A stretch of 64,000 nucleotides of DNA from Carex sylvatica (lineage: Eukaryota > Streptophyta > Magnoliopsida > Poales > Cyperaceae): positions 372,001-436,000 of the forward strand of contig CAXKVR010000015.1 of NCBI GenBank assembly GCA_964058845.1. The letters are read 5' to 3'. Shown here one piece after another: positions 1 to 9,154 of this stretch. Positions within the stretch are counted from its first letter, which is position 1. Each line of letters starts with the position of its first letter. A model generated the notes under the pieces. That model ran no database searches. It saw only the letters and a list, made by a program, of their open reading frames with translations, and was not told where the DNA came from. The position numbers were made by a program, and so were the translations under genes.

Positions 1-1121
1 GTAAAGAAGGTGGAGGAGTGACAGCTGAAGAGAGAGGAGAGACAGCCAGTCGCCGAGAGTGTTGGCTAGATTTTAGAGCGAGAGGGAGAGTGAGTTGGGG
101 AGAGACGGAGAGAGAACTAGGTTATTGAGATTTGAGAGCGATTGAGCGTCGCCTAAGTTAAATTATAACTCTCTATCTTGGGTTTTAATTTTAATAAGGT
201 AAATAAACGGCTGATGTTATTATGAGATTCGAATCATAAAAGTTCGCGAATCCATTTTGATCGAATCAGGCTAGGTTTGAATTTGGTTTGAATTAATTTT
301 TCAATTCGAACTCATTTAAAATTGAATTAAACTCGAATAAAACCCGAATCAAATTACGAACTACGAATTTTTTTGCCAGCCCTAGACGAAACCCACCAAA
401 AATGGTATTGCTTTTGTTTAGTGTCTTTTTTACCGAACCGTGCAGCAGGACCATAGTACAACATGATTTTGCATCAATAAATATCAATTATCAAAACCGA
501 GCATACGATATTGTATCTTGTCAACCTCAATTGTTCATGTGCATCAAACATTAAGTAAATTCTAGGTCTTAATTTTACCAAATTAAACTCGATGTATGTA
601 TCCTCAATTATGTCATTAAGCACTAAATTACCAGTAAAATAAGGAAAATAAATAAAGAGCAACAGTAATCTCTATTTCAAAATTAGTCGCCTTTCTGCCT
701 CTATGCCTTCATGCCTTTTGACTACTCAAACAAGAAAATACTACATATTGCATTTATAGATTTGGTACATACTTTGAGGAAAAATAGGGGTCATGCCCAT
801 ATTTAATTGATTTGGTAAATACTAAAGCCAGTACAAATTAAACCAGTGCGTACCGGCAATAGACCTCATTCGTAGCACTCGACCAGCATAAATAGAGAAG
901 TGACTGACGTGGCAAAGCAAGATGAGATGCAAAAGTTCTTCAATGACATGTTTATACTTTATATCAATTTTTTATAGTAAACCAATTAAGTTTGGGTGTT
1001 CTCTCATGTTGAGACTTGAGAGACGAGCAGTACATCAGAAATCATCTTTCTTTCTTTTTTTTGGATTGGAAATGTAGAATTCTTTCCTTATTTTGTGCCT
1101 TAGTCCATCCATGAATTTTTG
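1..1121. other. Left edge, no gene recognised
   Basis: The first 130 bases are purine-rich (GA-rich) and the rest is AT-rich. I found no coding homology before about 1122. The short open frames here have no recognisable domain. This stretch may hold the lost 5' part of the CYP51 copy, but I could not align it. Confidence 0.5.
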
Positions 1122-2101
1122 TAGGACTACTTATCAAAGTGGTAGGATTACGGTACTGTAGACTTAATACACAAGCTTCAATGTCTCATCACTTTGACAA
1201 GTACTCGGTGTTTGCTCGGAAACAATGTCAGAGAAAACCTCAGTCAGGATATTCCCTCACTCCTTGAAGATCTTGGCGGTGGGCTGAGTCCAATTAGTTT
1301 ATTGTATCCTTCCCAATTCCTGCTCATTATCGCCGAGAGAGAGCCAAAGCCAAGCTAAACGATATTTTTTTGAACATAATGAACTCTCGAAAAAGCTCCC
1401 ACCAGTCAGAAGAAGATATTCTTCAAACCTTACTGGAATCAAAATATATAGATGGGAAAAATAACACCAATGAGCAAGTCATAGGTATATCAATAGCTAT
1501 TTTGTTAGCTAGCAAGCATACTGTGGGAATCGCGGCAAGCTGGACCGGGGCATACCTTCTCCAAAATAAAGCTTATCTTACCAATGTCCTTGAGGAGCAA
1601 AAGGAGCTGTTCCATCGTCACGGGTCAAAGATAGATTTTGACATTCTCGGAGAGATGGATGTGTTGCATCGAGGCATCAAAGAAGCTGCCAGGCACGGAT
1701 CTTCTTTAATCATTACCGCCCGATACTGTCACAAAGCATTCACTGTAACTACGAAAGAAGGAAAAGAATATACGATCCCGAAAGGCCACATTGTGGCTAC
1801 ATCTTCCTCTATAGCAAATCGCCTCGATTATGTATTTAAGAATCCGGATAGGTATGATCCTGACCGTTACTTGTCTACTGAAGAGAAGGAGATGGCTAGC
1901 CGGCCATTTTCTAACTTATCCTTTGGAGGAAGGAGGCATCTATGTCCAGGTAAAGCATTCGGATACATCAACCTGAAGACAATATGGAGTTATCTACTCC
2001 GGAATTTTGAGCTCGACCTCCCCTCATCTTTCCCTGAAGGTGAATGGAATGGTAAAGAGAAACTTTTAGTTCGTTATAAGAGGAGGCAGCTATCTATCTG
2101 A
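1122..2101 (+). pseudogene. CYP51: CYP51-like sterol 14-demethylase, truncated and frameshifted
   Basis: Intact CYP51 is a microsomal P450 that removes the 14-alpha methyl group in sterol synthesis. From 1310 to the stop at 2101 one frame reads through about 260 residues of the C-terminal half. It holds the I-helix (SWTGAYLL), the K-helix ExxR (EAAR, 1682-1693), the motif NPDRYDPDRY and a haem loop FGGRRHLCPG with its Cys at 1943-1945. Upstream homology continues in another frame (DLIHK...CLLGNNVREN, about 1161-1240) and shifts frame near 1308-1312. Two in-frame stops lie at 1122 and 1143, the second where the family has W-G-D. The K-helix has lost its usual LHPP follow-on. Full CYP51 is about 490 aa, and the N-terminal half, including the membrane anchor, is not visible. 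I call it a pseudogene. A short transcript from the ATG at 1370 is possible but could not make a normal P450. Confidence 0.85.
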
Positions 2102-2356
2102 TATTATTGGGATGGAACGTGTGTTCAATTTGGAAGAGTAATCTATACTCTGTAGTTTTCTTCTGTAATTTTCTTTTTCTCAAGTATTTACGTAGTTCCT
2201 CTGTCATGTCAAATTTTATTGATTGATCAGTTAAATTGGGTCGGTAACAGTTGTGAAAATACCAAATATTGCTCCAAACAGTTGAGCATAAAAAAATGAA
2301 GCAAGGAAGTACTGATAAATGGAGATACCAGAACAAAAGAACAAAAGAGAGGTAGC

Positions 2357-2615
2357 TAAAGAGATTGTAAGAGACAGAGATAGAGAGGAAGAAGAAATGA
2401 ATATGAAATCTTTATTCAATCTTGATCAATGATTACATTGTGCCTTGCTGTATATATAGACAACATATCTTAGCTGTTACAAGTCATTGACTAGCATATC
2501 TAACTAAGTCCCTAACTGTTTCTGTTTATCTAATACACGGCTGTCAGAGATGTCATTGTGGTGTGAATCTTGTCCAGTGAGTGTTGTATTGGAGACCTCC
2601 AGTGGTATCCTATTA
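2357..2615 (-). repeat. Copia 3' LTR
   Basis: This 259-bp repeat matches 19139-19397 with five substitutions and no indels. On the plus strand it begins TAAAGAG and ends CCTATTA, so its ends are TA...TA rather than TG...CA. The pol stop codon (2530-2532) lies inside it, so the LTR encodes the last 28 or so residues of pol. The purine run just outside (minus strand GCATGGGG, about 2616-2623) is the likely polypurine tract. Confidence 0.95.
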
Positions 2616-4548
2616 GCCCCATGCAAGCTAAAGGGCAGGAACTGACTGTTAGCTTGGAAGTCAGGAAAGAGAAGCGAGGTGCAGTGAGAGGCTTGGTGAA
2701 TATATCCGCGATCTGATCACGAGTAGAAAGAAAACAAATCTGAAGCAAATTGTTCACTACACGTTCACGAACGAAGTGAAAATCAATCTCGACGTGCTTT
2801 GTCCTTGCGTGAAACATAGGATTAGATGCGAGATACGTGGCCCCAATATTGTCACACCATAATATTGGTTGGGTCGGCACAAGAACTTTTAACTCGGTTA
2901 AGAGGTATTGGATCCAAATTAATTCGGCACTCGTAACTGCAAGGGCGCGATATTCCGACTTTGTACTAGAGCGAGAAACGGTCGATTGCTTCTTAGACCC
3001 CCAAGAGATGATGTTGGATCCGAGAAAAACACAAAAGCCGGAAGTAGACTTGCGATCATCGGGAGACCCGGCCCAATCGGAGTCGCTATAAGCATGAAGA
3101 GCAAAGGATGAGCACGGTTTCAAATGAAGGCCATGTGTAAGCGTGCCTTGTAAATAGCGAAGAATACGCTTTACAACAGCCCAATGAGCGGTGGTAGGAG
3201 AATGCATGAATTGCGACACTTTATTGACGGTAAAGGTGATATCGGGGCGAGTCAAAGTAGCATATTGAAGCGCACCAACGAGAGATCGGTAGAGGCGCGG
3301 ATCATGAAACGGCTCACCCTCAAATTGGGAAAGAGATGTGTTGGGAACCATAGAAGAGGGGGTCGGATTGGATTGATGCATGTTTGCTCGAGTGAGAAGA
3401 TCACGAAGATACTTGGTTTGAGAGAGGTGGAGGCCGTGAGGAGTAGTGATGACTTCGATTCCAAGAAAGAAGTGTAATCGACCAAGATCTTTGATGGCAA
3501 AGGTCGTTTGAAGAGAGTGAATGAGCTTTCGGATCAGATCAACACTACTACCAGTGACGATTATATCGTCCACATACACCAAAACAAAGAGGGTAGCGCC
3601 ATGAGAAGAAAAAAGGAAGAGAGAAGGATCATAAGGGGAAGAAGTAAAACCGTGTGCAAGTAGTGATGAGCTTAAGGTGTGAAACCAAGCGCGAGGGGAT
3701 TGTTTAAGACCGTAGAGAGCTTTGGAAAGTCGACACACGTGATGTGGTTTGAAAGGGTCAACGAATCCCTGTGGTTGTTGCATAAATACCGTTTCCTTGA
3801 GATCCCCGTGTAAAAAGGAATTTTGAACGTCTAATTGACGGATATCCCAACCGTAGGTGAGAGCCAATGAGAGAACGACACGAATTGTTGTGGGGCGCAC
3901 AACAGGGCTATAAGTGTCGAAGAAATCGACACCTTCCTCTTGGTGAAACCCTTTGGCAACCAATCGAGCTTTATAACGCTCAAGGGAACCATCGGCACAC
4001 CGTTTTATCTTGAAAACTCATTTACACTCGACCACATTCTGAACTGGAGACAGAGGAACGAGTTGCCAAGTGCCGTTAGAAATAAGGGCCTCGTACTCTT
4101 TTGTCATGGCATCGACCCAATGAGTATCATCCTTTGCTTGAGTAAAAGTCTTGGGTTCGATTTCGGAAAGTAAAGCCACATGATCCGGAAAAATGCGAGG
4201 CTTGCGAGTATTATCATGAGTACGAGTCGTCATATGGTGGGTAGAACGGTCAGGTTGTAGCTGAGAAGAGGAATGAACAGTAGCAGCTGGAGTCTGAACA
4301 GAGAGCTGTGGAGGAAAACATTTGGCGCGCTGGTAGGTTTTGAACACAGGAGCTGGATCGGCTCCAACTGGGGAAGTACCCGAAGAAGGAATGAGTGAAG
4401 GAGGAGAGCCCAAATGAGCTGCTGGATCGGCTCCAGACGGAAAAGCATCCGAATTGGGGGAAGCGCCAATGAGAGGAGGTTGTTGTAAAGGAGCTCCAGC
4501 AAGGGAAGGACCCGAAGGAACTGAAGAGCCAATGAGAGGAGGGATGGG
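2530..4548 (-). pseudogene. Copia pol, 3' part (reverse transcriptase and RNase H)
   Basis: This is the C-terminal part of copia pol after the nested insertion point. The open frame from 4548 runs through a proline-rich linker to a TGA at 4018-4020, where the family has Trp in K-W-V-F-K. The same frame then continues from 4017 to 2530, so this is one nonsense mutation and not a frameshift. Reverse transcriptase follows ([13 protein letters not shown], then YVDD near 3560-3575). RNase H comes last ([17 protein letters not shown] and the [12 protein letters not shown] region). The last residues are encoded within the 3' LTR. Confidence 0.92.
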
Positions 4549-6016
4549 TGATCGCACGAGAATATGCCAAAAAGTCTCAGTATAGCAAGCTATACTTTTT
4601 AAACCTTTGTTATACTCTGTCAATTCAGATAGCAAGTGCACTATCCTGTCGTTGAGTATGCTCAGGTATCGATCCACAGGGACGGAATAAAAACACTAGA
4701 CTTATCCTAAAATCACTTAAGATTCTAGAAGTGAGAGAAATTGGTTTGGTTTTAGTTCTAACAATTCTACTAATTAAAAGACAGTAAAAGATAATTAAAG
4801 TTGTTTTCAATTGATAAAAGGGCGTTTCCAGGGTTCAGATTTCATTTCTGTTCAGTCTCAAGGCGTACGGCCCGTACAGATTCCCGTACGGTCCGTATGG
4901 CACCTCAAGTTAATGCTGCAGCTACTGTTTCCTGTGTTGATACTGTGTTTAGGGTTTCTTTTGACCAGATCTAGATACCTAACCTCAACTTTCGCATTTT
5001 GGCCTGATACCCGATTACCGGACTCAAGTACTTCCCTCTTAGATGCGTTAAACCTCAACTTTCGCATTTTGGCCTAATTTATCTAAGTTATTTGTTAGTT
5101 TACTAAAAGTATCCAAGGACTTTTGCCTCAAGGAAAGTTTCGCCTTTCGGGTACTCCTTGGTTTCACCCTACTTCATATACTTTATTCGGTTGGAATGAA
5201 TTTCATAGACTTGGCTCCACACTTAGATGTGCGCATTCATCTAACGGGATGACTAATCAGATTCAAGCAAGCACAAATAGAGCAATAAAAATACTACATA
5301 ACAAAGTAAAAACCAAGCGTTCAACACAAAATCATAGTAGCATACAAGCAAAACTAAACTAGAAACTACATCTTACCCCTAGAAACAAAGTAAATTAGCT
5401 ACTCATATTCATGAGATAGCACAAATAACAAGAAGTAAAAGAGTTCATGATAAAACAGTGGAAAATCCGAAGATCCGTTCAAAACTCGCGTTCTTCCCTT
5501 CTCCTCTTCTTTTCCTCTTGTCCAAGCAACCCTAGAAAGGATCAATGATAGAATGAATGATAGGAAAGTTATTGATTGATTAGCTATTAATCCCCTTTCC
5601 TGCTGTGGAATATCTCCTTTAATGCCCCAGATTACGCCTCCAGGGGTTTCCTTTTCGGCTCCTCAAATTGTGCTCAATTCAGATTCCAGCTGGATTTTCC
5701 GAATCAGCTTTGTACGGCCCGTACAGGATCCCGTACGGCCCGTATGCCTGGGCTTTGACTTGGAGATTTTGTGCCTCTGTTGTGGATCCTTCTGTGTGGT
5801 TGGGCAGTTCTTGTACGGCCCGCACAGAATATCATACGGGCCGTATGAAAAGTTGTCAGAACCAGTTTTTCGCCCATTTTCCTGCAAAATACCAAACAAA
5901 ACATAGCAGTACCACATTTCATCGAAATATAAGTAAAAAGTCCACATTAATAGGCTTTAAAGCACAGGTTTTATTGTAAAATAGGGCCATAATTCAGATA
6001 TAATATGGAGATATCA
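4549..6016 (-). repeat. Athila 3' LTR
   Basis: This 1468-bp LTR is nearly identical to 15088-16555. It has canonical TG...CA ends. It contains a 25-bp direct repeat of the segment CTCAACTTTCGCATTTTGG (about 4980-5004 and 5050-5074), with unit starts 70 bp apart. It also holds three paired palindromes (4864-4900, 5711-5746, 5812-5848). Short open frames inside it are not genes. Confidence 0.96.
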
Positions 6017-6986
6017 AATTCTCCCAAGCTTGAACTTTGCTTGTCCTCAAGCAAAAATTCTAACTTAGGTGTGGTTCGGGTTGTTGGACTTACCTAAATG
6101 CAACTTAATCTACTAAGAGGAAAAATGTGCATGATCTTGCGTTCGTTAGAAATCCATTAGAGTCATTTTGGATAGTAACTTGGTTTCCTTTGGTCAATTT
6201 AATTCACCCCACAACTCAATTGATCAAACCCTAACTTCAAGAATGTAATGCTATTTGTAAGAATTAAGCAATCAAACGTATCAATAGTTCATTCTTTACC
6301 AAATTTATGCCCTCATTTGTGGTTGGAAATTCCCCCAAGCTTGGAACAAGCTTAGGTCAGAAAGTCACGGACTTCGTGTGTTGATGTTTGTAAAGGCTCT
6401 TTTCGGTTTTTTTTTATTTTTTATTTTTTATAGGTGTACGGTCCGTATGATCTGGGTACGGTCCGTATGGGAGACGAGCTCAAAGGCGCCTAACACGGCT
6501 TATTGCCAGTACTCTTATATTCTCCATCTTTTCCCTTCATATGCATCATGAATACACACATCCAATGATATTCATTCATACCAATGGATGTCCTAATCTT
6601 TCTATTACTTTGAAATCCCATTTTTCTATTTTTACAAGGCATATTCCGGTTTCAAATGCTTTCTTGACACAATTCAACTCAATCCCACAAAGTCCCAAAA
6701 CAGACTATCGTATACAGTTCTTTCAACCAAACGTGTGGTTATTTCCAATTTCCCTAATTCAACCAATTTCACAACCAAAATTTTTCAAATTGAACCCTAA
6801 TTCACGCAATTCACACAGATTTAATCCTCAAAACATGCAAACACAGAAACAAACTAAGACAAACTAAATGCAAAATAAAGAAAATAACTAATCACCCCCC
6901 CAAGCTTAGTCCGAGCATTGTCCTCAATGCTTCAGGATATGTAATGGGAAAAATAAATAAGCTAGGGTAGGGAGAAAGAAACCTGA
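6017..6986 (-). other. Athila spacer between second ORF and 3' LTR, with polypurine tracts
   Basis: This is non-coding. Three copies of the motif CCCAAGCTT (minus strand AAGCTTGGG) preceded by C-runs lie at 6022-6031, 6331-6342 and 6893-6907. The one touching the LTR (minus strand AAGCTTGGGAGAATT) is the likely polypurine tract that primes plus-strand DNA synthesis. The others look like extra tracts. One paired palindrome lies at 6436-6470. The plus-strand open frame at 6541-6867 has no homology that I recognise. Confidence 0.7.
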
Positions 6987-8321
6987 TCAGTAGTCAGAAG
7001 AGGGGTCGAAGCGCCAGTCGCGAAACTGGTCCTCGATGTCACCAAGACGCTCGGCATAGTCAAACATGCAGCCACTAATCTCATCCAGTCGAGTGGTGTG
7101 AATGGCCGTCTGCTCCTGGATGGCTGTGATGTAGCGGTCCTGCTGCAGCTGAGTGGCCCGGATATCAGTCATGAGGTAGTAGAGATCCCTAAGAGAGGGG
7201 TCAGCTGGGCAAGGGCGGGCATACGCAGATGTGGGTGGCTGGAAGGAGGTACTGGGGATGTCAGAGGCAGGAGGTGGAGTAGCGGAGACCAACCAGGTGG
7301 AAGGGTCGTCCATGGTGATGGATGGTCCAAATGGTAGGCGGCGGGAAGAGCCATCGGCAAAGCGCCACTCATAGTAGTCAGAGTGACCGGCCGGGCCACG
7401 GGAGATAGTGAGGAAGAGAGCCTGGCGGTAGCTCTCAAGGTCCATCAGAGTGGGGCCCGGACAGGGGTCGCGACCTGGAAATTCACCCAAGCCAAGGCGT
7501 TGCTTAATGACCTCGACATAAGCCCCAATTTTGATCTTGCCACCGTGCCTGGTTTTGGACTGCTGCCCAATCCAGTGCTGGACCATGAGAAGGGCCAAGT
7601 CTGGATACTCGGAGTCGGCACGGAGCATGGTATCCATGAGCATGAGGTCGACGGTGTTGGCGCGGTTCTGAGTCTCACCGCGCGCAAAGATGGTAGAAGC
7701 AAGGGCGCGCTGGATGATACGAAGAACCGGGTGAGGGATGTAGCGTGCTCGGTATGATGCATTGGCGGAGCGAGGGCAGCCGGTGATCATGGCCCAGAAG
7801 GTATCTCGATCCCACCCAGGTCGGAAACTGAGAGTGTCAGTAGTGGGCTCGCGATGGAAACCGAACCACTCGCGTAGAGAGGAGAGATAGACGCGATGGG
7901 TTTGATTACAGAGCCGGAATTTGATGAAGAGGACATCGTGGTTGTCCAACTTCAGCTCAAGAGAGGAGAGGAATTCCTTGGTGTCCATCTCGTAGGCGGG
8001 GTTGCGAATGTTCCAGAAATCTGGGCTGAACCCAATTCCAGCGGTGAGAAGGTTGAAATCATCCTCGACTCCAAGAGCGTGGAGTGTGTCGAAGTGAACC
8101 ATGGCGGTGTTCTCGAATACTCGCCGTTGTAAAGAGATGAAGTTCTCGTACATCCGACGAGTGGGCATTTCAAAGTACCGTGCCGCGAAGCGGTCGGCGC
8201 GGTCGGTGTATTCACCAGAGGAAGTGCGGTCAGAGCCGGAGTCATAGGGCTCTGGTGAGGGATGACGGGGTGGTGTGGGGGAGCGGTCTTGGCGCCGCTT
8301 TTGACGGCGCTCACCAGACAT
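6987..8321 (-). CDS. Athila second ORF (ORF1/env-position protein)
   Basis: This is a 444-aa open frame on the element's coding strand, downstream of pol, where Athila elements carry their extra ORF. The N-terminus is Arg/Ser/Pro-rich (about residues 1-45). A folded region follows with features typical of the Athila ORF1 family, such as FHREPTTDTL and a long helical segment around residues 200-290. The C-terminus is predicted helical (DLYYLMTDIRATQLQQDRY). I see no signal peptide or clear membrane segment, so an envelope role is not supported by the sequence. The function in the family is unknown. The ORF is unbroken, which fits the young age of the element. The ATG at 8321 is the first in frame. 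Confidence 0.82.
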   Translation of the reverse strand: MSGERRQKRRQDRSPTPPRHPSPEPYDSGSDRTSSGEYTDRADRFAARYFEMPTRRMYENFISLQRRVFENTAMVHFDTLHALGVEDDFNLLTAGIGFSPDFWNIRNPAYEMDTKEFLSSLELKLDNHDVLFIKFRLCNQTHRVYLSSLREWFGFHREPTTDTLSFRPGWDRDTFWAMITGCPRSANASYRARYIPHPVLRIIQRALASTIFARGETQNRANTVDLMLMDTMLRADSEYPDLALLMVQHWIGQQSKTRHGGKIKIGAYVEVIKQRLGLGEFPGRDPCPGPTLMDLESYRQALFLTISRGPAGHSDYYEWRFADGSSRRLPFGPSITMDDPSTWLVSATPPPASDIPSTSFQPPTSAYARPCPADPSLRDLYYLMTDIRATQLQQDRYITAIQEQTAIHTTRLDEISGCMFDYAERLGDIEDQFRDWRFDPSSDY

Positions 8322-9154
8322 GGCTGTCAGTAGGAAGTGGTACGGCCCGGAGAGGGATTTGTACGGGTCGGACGGTGGTTGGTACGGCCTGGATGGGGAG
8401 TCTGTGCGGGCCGTAGGGCTGGTGTGTGCTCAGAGAGAAAAAAGAGGCGGCGGGTAGTAGATCTGGTGGGAGCGGTGGCTGTGTAGGAGTTGTTGTCGGC
8501 CGGGGTGGTGTGCTGCCAGAGATGGAGAACGGGTGGCTGGTGCGGAGGAGAGAGTGGTGGTGCCTAGGGCTTAGTGATCCGCTAGAGGCAGAGAGAAAGG
8601 CGGTGGAGAGCCGGTGGTCGGCGTGCAGCGATAGGCGGAAAGCAAGGCGGTCGGTGCGCTGCTAGAGGCGGAAAAACGGCGGTTGATGCGGAGGAGAAGG
8701 TGGCGGCTGGCTAGGGTTGTTGGTACGGGGTGGTGTGCGGTCCGTAGGAAGAAAACGACAAGAGTTGGTGGGGTGGGGTAGGGTCTGTCGGGGGGGGGGG
8801 GGGTGGGGTATAAAAGGGAATAGGGTCTATGCGAAGGGACGCGAATTAATTAGAAGGAACGCGAAGAGGAAAGGTCGCGTCCTTTGAGTTTCTGCGTCGG
8901 ATGGGTGCCCTACGGCCCGTATGGAATTTTGTACGGATCGTACCAACCTACAGAGATGATTTCTTCTCCTATCTGATCAGAAATGAAAGACAACTACAAA
9001 ATGAAAAATCCAAATTAAACTAATAGCAAATTAAATATTCAGAAACTAAAGTAATAACAATAAGAGAAATGACTAAACAAAATAATTTTAAAAATGCTTG
9101 GGTTGCCTCCCAAGAAGCGCTCATTTAAGGTCGTTAGCTAGACCACCTTTCAAC
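8322..9154 (-). other. Athila spacer between pol and second ORF
   Basis: This is non-coding on the element's strand. It holds three degenerate palindrome pairs (8339-8419, 8722-8749) and one good pair (8910-8944). A run of 14 G lies at 8790-8803. The G-rich plus-strand open frames here have biased composition and no recognisable domain. Confidence 0.6.

Noticed and set aside
1370..2101. Functional short P450 gene
   Set aside because: CYP51 homology continues upstream through stops and a frameshift, and the membrane anchor and N-terminal half are absent.
6541..6867. Plus-strand 108-aa open frame in the Athila 3' spacer
   Set aside because: It is antisense to the element, has low-complexity composition and shows no homology.
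6987..8321. True envelope glycoprotein
   Set aside because: I see no signal peptide, membrane segment or fusion-peptide-like run in the 444 residues; only position suggests env.
8790..8820. G14 run followed by TATAAAAGG as a promoter
   Set aside because: It lies on the antisense strand in a retroelement spacer with no downstream gene; the match is probably chance.
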